A stretch of 64,000 nucleotides of DNA from Cephalotus follicularis (Eukaryota > Streptophyta > Magnoliopsida > Oxalidales > Cephalotaceae). The notes under the pieces were generated by a model. The model did no database searches. It saw only the letters and a list, made by a program, of their open reading frames with translations, and was not told the origin of the DNA. Shown here one piece after another: positions 33,936-43,704 of this stretch; the stretch's first letter is position 1; every line of letters begins with the position of its first letter. A program made the position numbers and the translations under genes. The stretch spans positions 313,275-377,274 of the forward strand of contig BDDD01000042.1 of assembly GCA_001972305.1 (NCBI GenBank), in the 5' to 3' direction.

Positions 33936-36617
33936 GTTCTCGTCCCCGGAAGGGATATCATGCACAACCGGAGGAGGAGGAGGATCTTTGGGAGACGGGT
34001 CGCTAAGCAAAGGAGGAGAACCTTCAGCTAAGTCCCCAAGAGGAGTGTTCAAAGCCACGAGCCCAGGTGAAGGTCCTACTGTCGAAGGATCCAGGGCAGG
34101 GTTCTCAACGAGAATTGTAGAGAGGGGTTCCACATCCGAGGGCTGAACATCAGGCTCCTTGGCAGTGCCAAGGAACATAACCATGTCGCGTCCCTTAGGC
34201 GCCCACTCAGGATCCCAAGCTGGATCCTGACCCTCATCAAAGGCTCGAAGAGCTTCTTCCTCAGCTTCATCAACACCCTCGGGAAGGAAGTCAAAATCAG
34301 TTGCCAAAGGACCACAAATGATGGAGCTCAACGAGAGATCCGGGAGAAGCTCGACCATGTTTCGACAGGTATAGAACCCTCGACGAAAATCAGCCGAAGA
34401 CTTTTTGAAGACCTCCCTGGAGAAATCCTCCGAGGCTCTGTACCTGTCCATGACTTGCTCCATTTCAGCCCGGAACTCCATGGATGCCTTGAAGTCCTGG
34501 ACAACCCTCTCCGCTTCAGCCCTGGCCCGAGATTCCCTAAGCTCTCGGAACTCCGAGGACATCTTGAAGTCTTGGACGGCCTTCTCTGTTGCGGCCTTGG
34601 CCTGAGCTTCCCCAAACTCACGGGATGCCTTCAGTTTCTGACCGAGAACCTCTAGCTGGACTTCGAGCTCGACGTTTTGACGCATTGTAGCGATCTTGAA
34701 CCCTCTCTCCCTACTTGCTTCCTCAAGAGCATCCCTCTTCTCAGCTAGTATGGCTTCCTGGGCACCAAGAACTTCCTCTAACTGAGCCTTAGCCGTATCC
34801 AGTGAATTTTTGAGCTCTACGTTCTCAACCCCGATCTGTTCGCTCAAGCCGGTGTCCTCCTCGGCCTTTTCCCTCAGAAGGTGGGCATCAACCATAAGCT
34901 TAAAGAAAAACAGAAAGTTTAGAGAAGAAACAGAAAATATCAGCAAAGGGGAAAGTAAGGCAAAGAGTGCTAACTCTGAACCCACTCTGGAAGAGGTTAT
35001 TCCAGGTTTGGTTGATGGACCATTTCTTCCTCACCGCCAGCTCGTGGGGAAAAATGCCCATCTTGCTTCGGTTATCATTTGCTTCGGTTTAAGGGTGAGC
35101 GAGATCAACATCGGCGTGCCTCTTGCCCAGTGCAACCTGAGCCCTGGTCTCAGCGACCTCCGCCGCCCTGGCTTCCGCAGCCCTGGCCTCGGCAGTCCTG
35201 GCTTCCGTAGCCCTGGTCTCAGCTGCCTGGCTTCCGTAACCTCCGTGGCCCTGGCCTCCTCAGCCTCTTTAGCCCTGGCCTCAGCGGCCTCTCTGGCTCT
35301 GGCCTCCGCGACCTCCCAAGCTCTGGCCACGATAGCTTCGTTTTCTCCTGCCTCCCCAGCACTGGCAGTACTAGCCGCCTACGGCCCCATCCCTGGCTTC
35401 CTCAGACATGGCCCGGGATAACCCTTGAAGTCTCGTCTGGGTGGCGGCCCGCCTAGCTTCCCTCCTCTCTGTCATAGACCTACACTTGTCTAAGGCTTTC
35501 TGCCTTTTGAGGGCCTTCCTCTCCATCTCCTCGGGATCAGCAGCCCCGGCATGGTCACGGCCAGCCCTCAAGAGGGCCAGTGTTGATTTCTGAGATGCCA
35601 TCACTGCAAAGAATTACAAGAGAATGGTTAGAAGTTAGTCAAAAACGGAGAATAAAAGTAAAAAACAAAAATCCAAGGGGAAGCATTATACAGCTCTCTC
35701 ATTGGACAAGGTTTGAAGATTCAGGTTCATACTTGTCCTTCCGACCCTTCTTTTTCCTAATCCCCACTGGGATTTTCTCTGCCGGATCCAAACTAGCCCT
35801 ATGGCCTAGGGGCATGCTTAGCCCAAGACTCCGCAAGCGGATCTCAGAGACCACGTCTAGCACCTCATCGGGGGCAAGCGCCAGAAGTTTATCCAGGTCA
35901 ACCTTTTCCTCTCTGGTCAAAAACACCCTTTGGCTAAGGGCCACGGTGTCCAAGGAGTCACTCCAGGGACTTGGCTTGAAGCTGGGAAGGTTCTTGACCA
36001 TGAAGTACTTCTCCCTCCAACTTTTGACCATCCTGGTGTTCTTCGCTAGCAATATGTGGTGACCCGCACAGGACTTGAAGTAGAAGCCGCGCTTTTTTGG
36101 GGAAGAAGTTATAGTGTGGAATTCTTTAAATAGCTACACAGTGGCTGTCACCCCCGTCTCGAGGCATTTAACCAGGAAACCAATTATGAATCCCCAGGAT
36201 TGGGCTTGGAGCATATAGAGGGATGAACTTGGTAGTGCCCGAGAATCGTGAGGGCGAAGGGAGCAAGGGGAAGCCTCAGCCCGTGCACCAGGGCCTCTTG
36301 GAATACCACAAGGTATTCGGGCCTACTCTCTGTGACCGCCCTGGGATTGGAAGGGATCTCTAGGTCCAAGCTGTCGTGGATGGAATATGCCCTCACTAGT
36401 TCCCCCAATCTCTTTAGACCCAACGAAGACTCTTCAAAATCGGTCCTAAAGGTTCGGACCCTAACCTCTGTGGCCACGATGTTAGGATTCCCGGCCGTAG
36501 AAGCCTCTATCTCCACCTCCATATTGAGGGGCGCCCAGCAATGGTGACCCCCGTTGACGCTCGGGCTACCATATCGACAGTCCTAACTAGTCTTCTGGTT
36601 TGTTTCGTTCTCGGCAT
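33936..36617 (-). pseudogene. Antisense spliced accessory gene of the Tat element
   Basis: Three exons inferred by splice signals and by comparison with the copy at 115-5722: exon 1 at 36617-35692, exon 2 at 35603-34975, exon 3 at 34898-33936. Intron 1 (88 bp) has donor GTATAA and acceptor TTTGCAG; intron 2 (76 bp) has donor GTTAGC and acceptor CTTTAAG. Exon 1 starts MPRTKQTRR and encodes a region like the putative gypsy-type transposon domain (PF04195-like). Exon 2 has Ala/Arg/Glu-rich repeats. Exon 3 is a coiled coil (about 200 residues) with an acidic, proline-rich tail. At least two frameshifts and one stop in exon 1 disable this copy. Function is unknown; a structural or regulatory role is possible only as a guess. 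Confidence 0.78.
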
Positions 36618-36793
36618 ATTTTTAGAGAAAAAGATAGAATAAGAAGAAGTCAAAGATTACCTGAGAATCCTAGACGACGAAGAAAAATAAGGAAGAGGTT
36701 GAGTTTGAAGGTTAGAAAAGTAAGGGATTCAAAAAATTCTAGGGTTTCACAGAGCACGATGGCGTAAAGAGATCCCTAACAGACGAGATGGGG

Positions 36794-36801
36794 TATTTAA
36801 A
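36794..36801 (-). promoter_or_regulatory. TATA-like box of the antisense Tat gene (right copy)
   Basis: TTTAAATA on the minus strand, about 180 bp upstream of the ATG at 36617. It occupies the same place as the box at 5916-5923 in the other element. Confidence 0.5.
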
Positions 36802-37197
36802 GACCTTGAGAATGCATCCAGACCATAGATCCAAATTGTTTTTAACGGTGAAGATCCCCCTATCAAATCAGGAGCGGTAAACAAGGGTTTGAGCGCGAGC
36901 ACAGAAGCGTCAGGCGTTTAAAATTCATACACTGCGGCGCAATGATGGCTATTCATTAAAGAGGCAAGGCCCAAGAAGCATACTAGTCAAATCATGGCTC
37001 GCCAGTACTCGATTTGTGCTGTAAGATTGGGCCCATATGAGGATTGAGTTTGACTAATCTACAAAGGGTAAAGCTCCGCTCGAGGCCACATAAGCCTACT
37101 TTTCCTCTTCCCCTGGTCAGTCCAGGTTCACTTCTTCAATGGAGCTATGCTCGAGCAGCAGCTCTCAGCTCTACTCCTCCTCCTCTGCCAAAGCCAG

Positions 37198-37220
37198 AAA
37201 AGAAGGACCAGAGGGGCATA
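37198..37220 (+). other. Polypurine tract of Tat element
   Basis: Purine-rich GAAAAGAAGGACCAGAGGGG followed by CATA and then the 3' LTR at 37221. Closely matches the tract before the left Tat LTR. Confidence 0.75.
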
Positions 37221-37778
37221 TGATGTGGGAAAAATTCTACATAAAGCATGGCGCCACGTGCCCTCAGGGAAAGACGCCAGATGTCTTCCTAAGGTCTGAG
37301 CACGTGGTCAGACGTAATAAATTTAAATCTTTAGTGCGCCGCTATCCCCGGGCGTTGCCAACCCATAACAGAGGGTACAAGCGTACACGGCACCACGTCC
37401 TAAAGGGAAAGAGCACCAAATCCAGCGGAGATCAGGGGAAATGTTCGGACTCCTCGGGCATTTTCCTTAGGGGCAACCGTCAACTCCGAATTTCACGCTC
37501 TACAGTTACATCCAAGGCCTATAAATACTAGAACCAGCGACTTTAATCAGGTCAGCCATTTTAGCACTTTAAAGAACCTTATTCTCTCTGTGCAATATCT
37601 AACTTGAGCGTCGGTGTGTCTCCGGGAGAACAACCTCCTGGACCTTCAACCTTTTTTGTTTAATTTTTGCAGGGATTGTCAACCAAAACACATTTCTCGG
37701 ACATATTCACGCGTTCTCATTAACAAATCAAAACTCTCCACGTAGGGTACTATTGAAGGGGGGTTTTCTGTATAAATA
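37221..37778 (+). repeat. 3' LTR of Tat element
   Basis: 558 bp matching the 5' LTR. TATA box at 37520-37527. The right terminus reads TATAAATA where the 5' LTR has TATCAACA. The target duplication ATAAT follows. Confidence 0.92.
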
Positions 37779-37783
37779 ATAAT

Positions 37784-38459
37784 GAAGACAGAGTAGCGTT
37801 AGGCATACCAATTTTTTTTACTAATTTTTTTTATTTCAATATGTGTTATCATACATGAATAATACATAAAAAAAAATAAAACATATAGATAAATTTTATT
37901 ATTTTTTTAATGAATGAATGAAATGTATATTAGACTAAAAAAATTGTTAAAAATATCGATAAATCTTACATTGAAAGGAAATATAATGGTATTTAAGGAA
38001 GTTATCTCAATCAAAGTAAGTGCCACATTCCCCCCCCCCCCCCCATGTGATATCATGAAGAAGAGACATGGCATGTGTACTTGGAACGCTAAAGAAATAT
38101 GACAATCTCAAATAGAAGAAGCATAATCGATTCTATGTCAATATCATTTCACAACTTTTTATTCGGTTATGTAATACTCTCATCCATTATTAGGATGATG
38201 TGATTAAATCAAAACCCTTAAAAAAGAGATTTTGAATGATAGAGATTTAGTCACATCATCAAAATGATGAATGAAGATTTTTTTATTTTTGTAAAATCTA
38301 TTTTATGTATAATTCTCAAAATATGCGCATTAAGAAATATAATATTTCAAATAAAATTAATTGCGCACCCTAAAATTGAAGAATTTCCATTATTGGATGC
38401 TACATACAAGGAACACATTAAAATTGCACACCCTAAAATAGAAGAAGCACCATTATTAG
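37784..38459. other. Intergenic DNA with a short duplication
   Basis: AT-rich. Contains a run of 14 C near 38031-38044 and two copies of a CACCCTAAAAT(T/A)GAAGAA segment (near 38365 and 38428). No gene seen. Confidence 0.4.
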
Positions 38460-38990
38460 GGATGATAACAGGTAGAGTATCCGCGAAAATTGTTTTATCC
38501 GTTACCGTTTCATTTAAATATCATAATCCCGATATCCGTTCAAAACCCCTTTAGAATTTATTTCATTTTTTCAAACCCGAAATATCCGTTAATTACCCGT
38601 CCTATCTGAATATTAGTTAATCGGATAGGGTACCTGATTAATGTCCGAATCCAAACAAAAAAAAAAAACAAAATTAAACCTTAAAATCACATCACTTTTG
38701 TAGAAAACTTGTTAACACAACATCTCAACATACATTAACTATACCACATAAATCAACGTCCAAAGATAATTATAAAATCATAGTACTTTAGATAAATTAA
38801 ATACAATCTAAATTAACATAATGTATAATTTGGTTCGAATAACGAATACCCTAGAGTTAAATCTAAAACCTTATAAAGTATTTCAGAAAAATCTCAAACC
38901 CATCCCAAACTCTATAAGGTTTTCATAAACGAATCCTATTAGGGTCGAGATAGGTAAGGTACCCTAATAGTCCAGAAAAATTTCCATCCC
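38460..38990. repeat. Dispersed repeat of unknown family, copy 1
   Basis: About 500 bp similar to 45700-46170 in the same orientation. Shared words include TTTAAATATCATAATC, GAAATATCCGTTAATTAC, CCTTAAAATCACATCAC and AATACAATCTAAATTAA. No coding capacity, no obvious terminal repeats. The words ATGCTACATACA and AACACATTAAA occur together on both sides (near 38397 and 39005), which may mark the insertion site. Confidence 0.6.
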
Positions 38991-40803
38991 AACCCGCCAT
39001 TCAATGCTACATACACAAAAACACATTAAAGTGAATAAAATTTGACAACTTTTAAGCCCTATATATTTAAAATTTTTCCAATTAAGCTCCTTTGTTAACA
39101 CAAGCTAAGTGGATAAACCTAAATTGATTTTTTTTAGGAATAAATCTCATTGTGACCCATTTTATTAGTGGAATGTCTTTTACATAATGAATTTTATTTT
39201 AGTTCTTAATATTAATTTACCGTTACAATTGTTAGTTTTTTGCTTCTTTAAAGAGGTAGATTTAAAATCATTATATATTTGAGAGTTTCATTATGTGATT
39301 TATCTATAAAAAATCAATTTATGTGTCAAATATATCAAATACACTTGACTTGTGTTAACACAGAAGCTCAATCGAGAAAAATTTAAATATGTGGAGTTAA
39401 ATTAGGATAATTAAAATATAAAAATTTATTAAGATTTGATGCATATGTAATAAGATCAGAATAAAAAATTCCTTAAAAATAACTATAGATGAGTCTCGAT
39501 TGTTTACGTGAGTCAATCAATACATATCATATAAATCATTAAGTGAAAATATTAAGACATATAGTATGATTGTTTTTGTGTTATTATTTATTTTTGTATT
39601 GATAACAAAACGTGCTCCCCAACCGCAATATTATCTTAATTAGCCATTGATTGCTAAAGGGTCCACTAAGTGACATTAAGCCTCTGTTTGATAATGTGGT
39701 TGGGTTGCTCAAACACACTTTGAGACCCAATCACACAACCAAATTACTTTTGGTAAATATAATAAAAAGCGTTGCGGAGAGAAAGCAGTTTTGGTTTTAT
39801 AGAGTGAAACCGCAATTTAGAGCTATTGAGGAAAAGAATTGTTAGAAAAGTGCGTTACTCAAACAAATCTCTACCTCAAACAAATCTCAATCCCACGACC
39901 CATTGTCACTGCCGAAACACTACACCATAAACCCACTCACAACACCAACATCTACTACCAAGCACCCTCACAAACACTACCTCCATTCAAACCCACTGCT
40001 CAAATCACCCACGTCAAAAGCAAAGCCACCTTCTAAACTCATCTCCACCAAAGCAACCAAAAATAGCAAATCTTCAATACCCACAAATAAAAAACGCAAA
40101 GAAATGTTGACACATAATTCGCACAAACACCACAACGCCAAGCCACCGTCATTCTCAAATCCGAACCGAAGCCACCCGAATCAAACCCATACCCATCGCC
40201 GAAATCAGGGGCGTAGAGAGACGTTAAATCGTGAGGGACCAAGATTGGAGAAATAGAAAAACAAACCAAGGGAAACCAAGTTTTAAACGGTGAAGCCGAG
40301 AGAGAAAGATGAGTAGTTTGAGCTTTGGGGAAAAAAGGAGTGTCTCTCTTTGGTGCGACTGTCTCTTGAGAGAAGTAAATGAGAGACGTGCATCTTTTGT
40401 GGCTAAGCGTGGAGCAATGCTATTAAGAAAAGTGATTTGTGAAAATATTATTTTTAAATATTATTAATAATATTTTTTTATTTTTAATAAAATAATTATT
40501 GATGATCAATAACTATTGTGATGTGTGTGTTAAAGGTAGAATGTATCTTCTTAGTTTATGTAAGGTGAAAGTCTTTTACGGTATAATATGAGATATATGT
40601 AAATAAAACGAATGGGTTCTTTCTGTTGGGTTTTAGTGTGGCATAAGTGACATAGAATTGGTTTTTAGAATTGGATGAGGAAAAGTAAAATTGGGCCACT
40701 AATTAAGAAGAGAATTGAGTTTTTGGATTAAAATGTATTAAGTTATTGGACTTTATACAAGTAATCTTTTATAATTTCATGTCCATTTCAATCATTTTAA
40801 ATG
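38991..40803. other. Intergenic DNA
   Basis: No supported gene. Around 39675 a CTCTGTTTGATAATGTGGTTG word resembles a hAT-MITE end, and TGGTTGGGT and ACCCAATCACACAACCA form a local inverted repeat (39695-39745), but no partner end was found. A Thr/Pro/Lys-rich open stretch at 39903-40256 looks like low-complexity chance coding. Confidence 0.4.
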
Positions 40804-40978
40804 TGTTGGCCTTTGCCACCCCGATTAAATGTTTTCCACATGTTATTTTGATGATTAACAAACGTAAATTACTTGTATGCATAAATTCTGTAAGTTATAA
40901 ATGCATTTACTCACTTAATCTTGTGTCCAAAGTTGTGCCAAGGTTGTATATGCAGGTACAGGCAATTCCAGCCGACTG

Positions 40979-41198
40979 GAATGGGGTCCAGCCGACTGCC
41001 CAGGATCCAGCCGACTGATACAGAAACTTTGCAACTTCTCAAATCAGCCTCATCAGCCGACTGAAGCAGGGGATCAGCCGACTGCCGTACACTCCAGCCG
41101 ACTGCCTACACACTCCAGCCGACTGCCTTCTCCCAACGGCTATATTCAAATAAACGCGCCATAAATCCAGCCAGCTGCCATCAAAATCCAGCCGACTG
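40979..41198. repeat. CAGCCGACTG palindrome array in Sirevirus LTR
   Basis: Near-palindromic 10-mers start at 40979, 40999, 41018, 41054, 41075, 41095, 41116, 41168 and 41189. Neighbouring copies are spaced 19-21 bp, with two wider gaps. All lie upstream of a TATA-like box (TATTTAA, 41242-41248), that is in the promoter part of the LTR. Repeated palindromes in Sirevirus LTRs have been described (CACCGGAC-type in maize). Confidence 0.9.
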
Positions 41199-41241
41199 TT
41201 TTGCATCAGACTGTTAAAAATAGATCCGTTGGAGGCTTACC

Positions 41242-41248
41242 TATTTAA
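41242..41248 (+). promoter_or_regulatory. Probable TATA box of Sirevirus LTR
   Basis: TATTTAA about 45 bp downstream of the last palindrome of the array, followed by a leader-like sequence. Assignment by position only. Confidence 0.4.
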
Positions 41249-41578
41249 GGAAATTTGGAGCTCTTAGAGGGTAGATCAAGCATTCAAAGTACACATACTC
41301 TCAAGCTATCTTAAGTTCAACACCAATCATTCAATCAATCACAAGAGATCAAATCCATAGCAAATCTTACACATTCACAAAGCTTTGTACTTTACATTAT
41401 ACACATTTCTTAGCTTTGTTCAAGTGAGCTTTATTGTAAACAAATTCAATCCGAATTTGTAACTTCATAAACACTTATTACACACATACAAGAGAGGTTG
41501 TCTCTTGTATTGCTCGGTTGGAGCAAATTGTATTTCGCTTGGTTTGAGCGAAAGTTAGTTGGAGCTCGGTTGGAGTTC

Positions 41579-42166
41579 CAAGCTAGATATCAATCTTCAC
41601 CTAGAGAGTCTCACTTAACCGCGGTTAAGCGAATTTTTAGGTATCTCACATATACACCCTTACTAGGATTGTTTTATTCACACAATTCGTTGTTTAATTT
41701 GCACGCTTATTCCGACGCCGACTATGGTGGTTGCAAATTGGATAGAAAGAGTACTAGTGGCACTTGCCAATTCCTAGGTAACTCTTTAGTTTCTTGGTTC
41801 TCAAAGAAACAAAATAGTGTAGCTCTATCCACCACCGAAGCCGAATATGTTGCGGCGGGGAGTTGCTGTGCTCAAGTCTTGTGGCTTAAGCAACAACTTT
41901 GCGACTTCGGAATAAACATTAGCAATGTATGCATTAAATGTGATAACACTAGTGCCATTAATTTAAGTAGAAATCCCGTTCAACACTCTAAGTCTAAACA
42001 CATTGAGATTAGACATCATTTCCTTAGAGATCATGTTGAAAAGGGAGACATTTTTCTTGAATACATTGACACTTTAAATCAAGTTGCAGATATTTTGACA
42101 AAGCCGTTGGACAACGAGCGTTTCTGCACTCTGCGAAGAGAGCTAGGTATGCAAAATCCTTCCTAA
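41579..42166 (+). pseudogene. Sirevirus pol C-terminal fragment (RNase H)
   Basis: Open fragment reading ARYQSSPRESHLTAVKRI at its start, then the RNase H core with DADYGG and DRKSTSGTCQFLG, then STTEAEYVAA and the C-terminal NQVADILTKPL motif, ending naturally at TAA/stop 42164-42166. Upstream pol domains are deleted at about 41579. The copia RNase H would degrade RNA of the RNA-DNA hybrid; alone it is not expected to act. Confidence 0.85.
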
Positions 42167-42391
42167 CTCCATAGTTGTAAAATTGTGGTGTTTTATTCAA
42201 TTTTTGCTTGAATTGATTGAATTGTTTGAAAATATTTTCAAAAAATCATGTTGCATATAAACATTGAGTTATCATACTCAATAACATATATTAGCTCATG
42301 TGCCTAGGTTGCTATTAGCCCATAATAGTATATCAAAGGCTTACAAACTCATTTGGATGGCAATTTTCTGCAACTTTCATTCTGCAGAAAA

Positions 42392-42462
42392 CAGCCGGCT
42401 GGTTTGATTACCAGCCGACTGCAATGCTATCCAGCCGACTGGCATAAGTTGCCAGTCGACTG
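42392..42462. repeat. Second CAGCCGACTG array, between pol and envelope-like ORF
   Basis: Copies at 42392 (CAGCCGGCTG), 42412, 42432 and 42453 (CAGTCGACTG, a perfect palindrome), spaced 20, 20 and 21 bp. They precede a pyrimidine-rich leader and the ATG at 42577. Confidence 0.9.
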
Positions 42463-42576
42463 GATTTTCGTCAGACAGGTTTAAAACCCTCGATTTTTCC
42501 CTGTCTTCTCACTTCCTCTCTATCTCAAAAACGCCCAAACACACTTCTCTCTCAAATCCGACCTGCATACTGAGCT

Positions 42577-43704
42577 ATGGGACCAAAAAGAGGAAGAGCT
42601 TCTACTTCAAGGATGCCAAGAGCTTCTCAAATGGAGATTGATTATGACAATGTACTTTTTCTCTCCAAGGAAAGAGAGGTGAAGTATAATTCCTATTTTT
42701 GTTCATCCAAGCTACATTGTGAGAAATGGCTTAGTAGAAATGTCTTAGTGGGTAATCTTGCTGTAGTTGTCACTTGGTTAAATGCTATGGGTTGGTTGGA
42801 TTACATTTGCTCATCACACATGATTTACCCTAGGTTAGTTAAAATATTTTATGCTAATCTAGAAAGATCAACCACTTGCATTGCAAAATCCTATGTTTTA
42901 GGCACTCCAATCTCAATTACTCCCGACCTTGTTGCCGAAATATTAGAAATTCCCAATGAGGGAATTACAAATTTTCATGACATTAGTAAAAGGGAGGCCC
43001 TAGAAATATGCCTTGAACAACCAAATGTCAATCCGATTATGAATGTGACTAGTGGTCAATTACCCATTACCTCTAGGATCATTCTACTCCTTGTTACAAA
43101 CTCGTTTCTTCCTAAAGTAGGTTCACACACACTCCCCTCCGAGCGCGATCTTAAATTCGTCGCTTGTGTCAAAAACGGTACTCACATTAACCTACCCTAT
43201 CTCCTTGTCAATCACCTTTTGTCAAGACCTAGTCGTTGTCACTATCCTATGCTTATTAGTAGGATATTTTCTTTTGTCCTTGCCTCACTAAATATAGACT
43301 TTCCGGAAGATGAGCAAAGTATCAAACCTTCCCATAGACATTTAGTGGATAAGGCTGGCCTTATACATTGTGGGATTGTGTTTGAGGATGGTGAGTGGGT
43401 GAAGATGAGAGAAAGAGCTAGAGAGCCGGTTAGAGAGCAAGAAAATGTGGGAGGTGATGATGATGATGATGATGAGGAGGAGGACGATCCTCAACAGTTT
43501 GAAGTGCGTCTGAATGTCGGTTCTAGCAGTGGTAGCAGCAGCAGACCTACCCTTGATGCACTTATGGCCCAAATGGATGTTGCCCAAGCTGATATGGAGT
43601 TTGTCAAAGGTGAATTGCGGCAGTTTCGTGAGGAGCAAGCAAACCTTCGTCAAGGACAGGCCGATATTCGACAGGGCCAAGCAGACATCCAATGTTTACA
43701 GTAG
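42577..43704 (+). CDS. Sirevirus envelope-like / putative plant transposon protein
   Basis: Open 375-codon frame after the pol end. Residues about 20-250 resemble the putative plant transposon protein domain (PF20167-like) seen in the extra ORFs of Sireviruses and Athila-type elements: IYPRLVKIFYANLE, then GTPISITPDLVAEILEIPNEG. An acidic run of Asp/Glu (near residues 294-305) is followed by a serine-rich stretch and a C-terminal coiled coil with QADIRQGQADIQ repeats. No signal peptide or clear membrane segment, so envelope-like is only the family's historical name. It is fully open although the rest of the element is deleted. Whether it is expressed cannot be seen. Confidence 0.7.
   Translation: MGPKRGRASTSRMPRASQMEIDYDNVLFLSKEREVKYNSYFCSSKLHCEKWLSRNVLVGNLAVVVTWLNAMGWLDYICSSHMIYPRLVKIFYANLERSTTCIAKSYVLGTPISITPDLVAEILEIPNEGITNFHDISKREALEICLEQPNVNPIMNVTSGQLPITSRIILLLVTNSFLPKVGSHTLPSERDLKFVACVKNGTHINLPYLLVNHLLSRPSRCHYPMLISRIFSFVLASLNIDFPEDEQSIKPSHRHLVDKAGLIHCGIVFEDGEWVKMRERAREPVREQENVGGDDDDDDEEEDDPQQFEVRLNVGSSSGSSSRPTLDALMAQMDVAQADMEFVKGELRQFREEQANLRQGQADIRQGQADIQCLQ

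Larger units (their letters stand above)
26791..37778 (+). mobile_element. Full-length Ty3/gypsy Tat-clade LTR retrotransposon (11 kb), decayed
   Basis: LTRs at 26791-27347 and 37221-37778, flanked by a perfect 5-bp target duplication ATAAT (26786-26790 and 37779-37783). Internal order: PBS, gag, protease, RT, RNase H, second (archaeal-type) RNase H, integrase, palindrome array, antisense accessory gene, polypurine tract. The dual RNase H and antisense gene place it in the Tat clade (Retand-like). LTRs differ by very roughly one base in ten by eye, mostly transitions, and the terminal CA of the 3' LTR has become TA, so the insertion is old. Many nonsense and frameshift changes make it non-autonomous. 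Confidence 0.93.
40804..43704 (+). mobile_element. Sirevirus (Ty1/copia SIRE/Maximus-type) remnant with internal deletion
   Basis: Probable LTR from about 40804 (TGTTGGC) to about 41570 with the palindrome array typical of Sireviruses, joined directly to the end of pol (RNase H, 41579-42166) and then an envelope-like ORF (42577-43704). Gag, protease, integrase and most of RT are deleted. No matching 3' LTR was found to the right. LTR limits are approximate. The pol-then-extra-ORF order and the palindromes support the lineage. Confidence 0.7.

Noticed and set aside
34810-35421. 203-codon plus-strand Ser/Ala/Leu-rich frame
   Set aside because: Shadow of the Ala/Arg/Glu-rich exon 2 of the antisense gene.
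38031-38044. Run of 14 C as a regulatory G-quadruplex
   Set aside because: A single homopolymer run with no further G/C tracts; more likely a simple repeat or sequencing artefact.
39903-40256. 117-codon Thr/Pro/Lys/Ser-rich open frame
   Set aside because: Low-complexity composition, no domain, overlapping open frames on both strands; probably chance.
40979-41198. Regularly spaced short repeats resembling a CRISPR array
   Set aside because: The units are 10-bp degenerate palindromes in a plant retrotransposon LTR with spacers of about 10 bp; no cas genes and a eukaryotic context.
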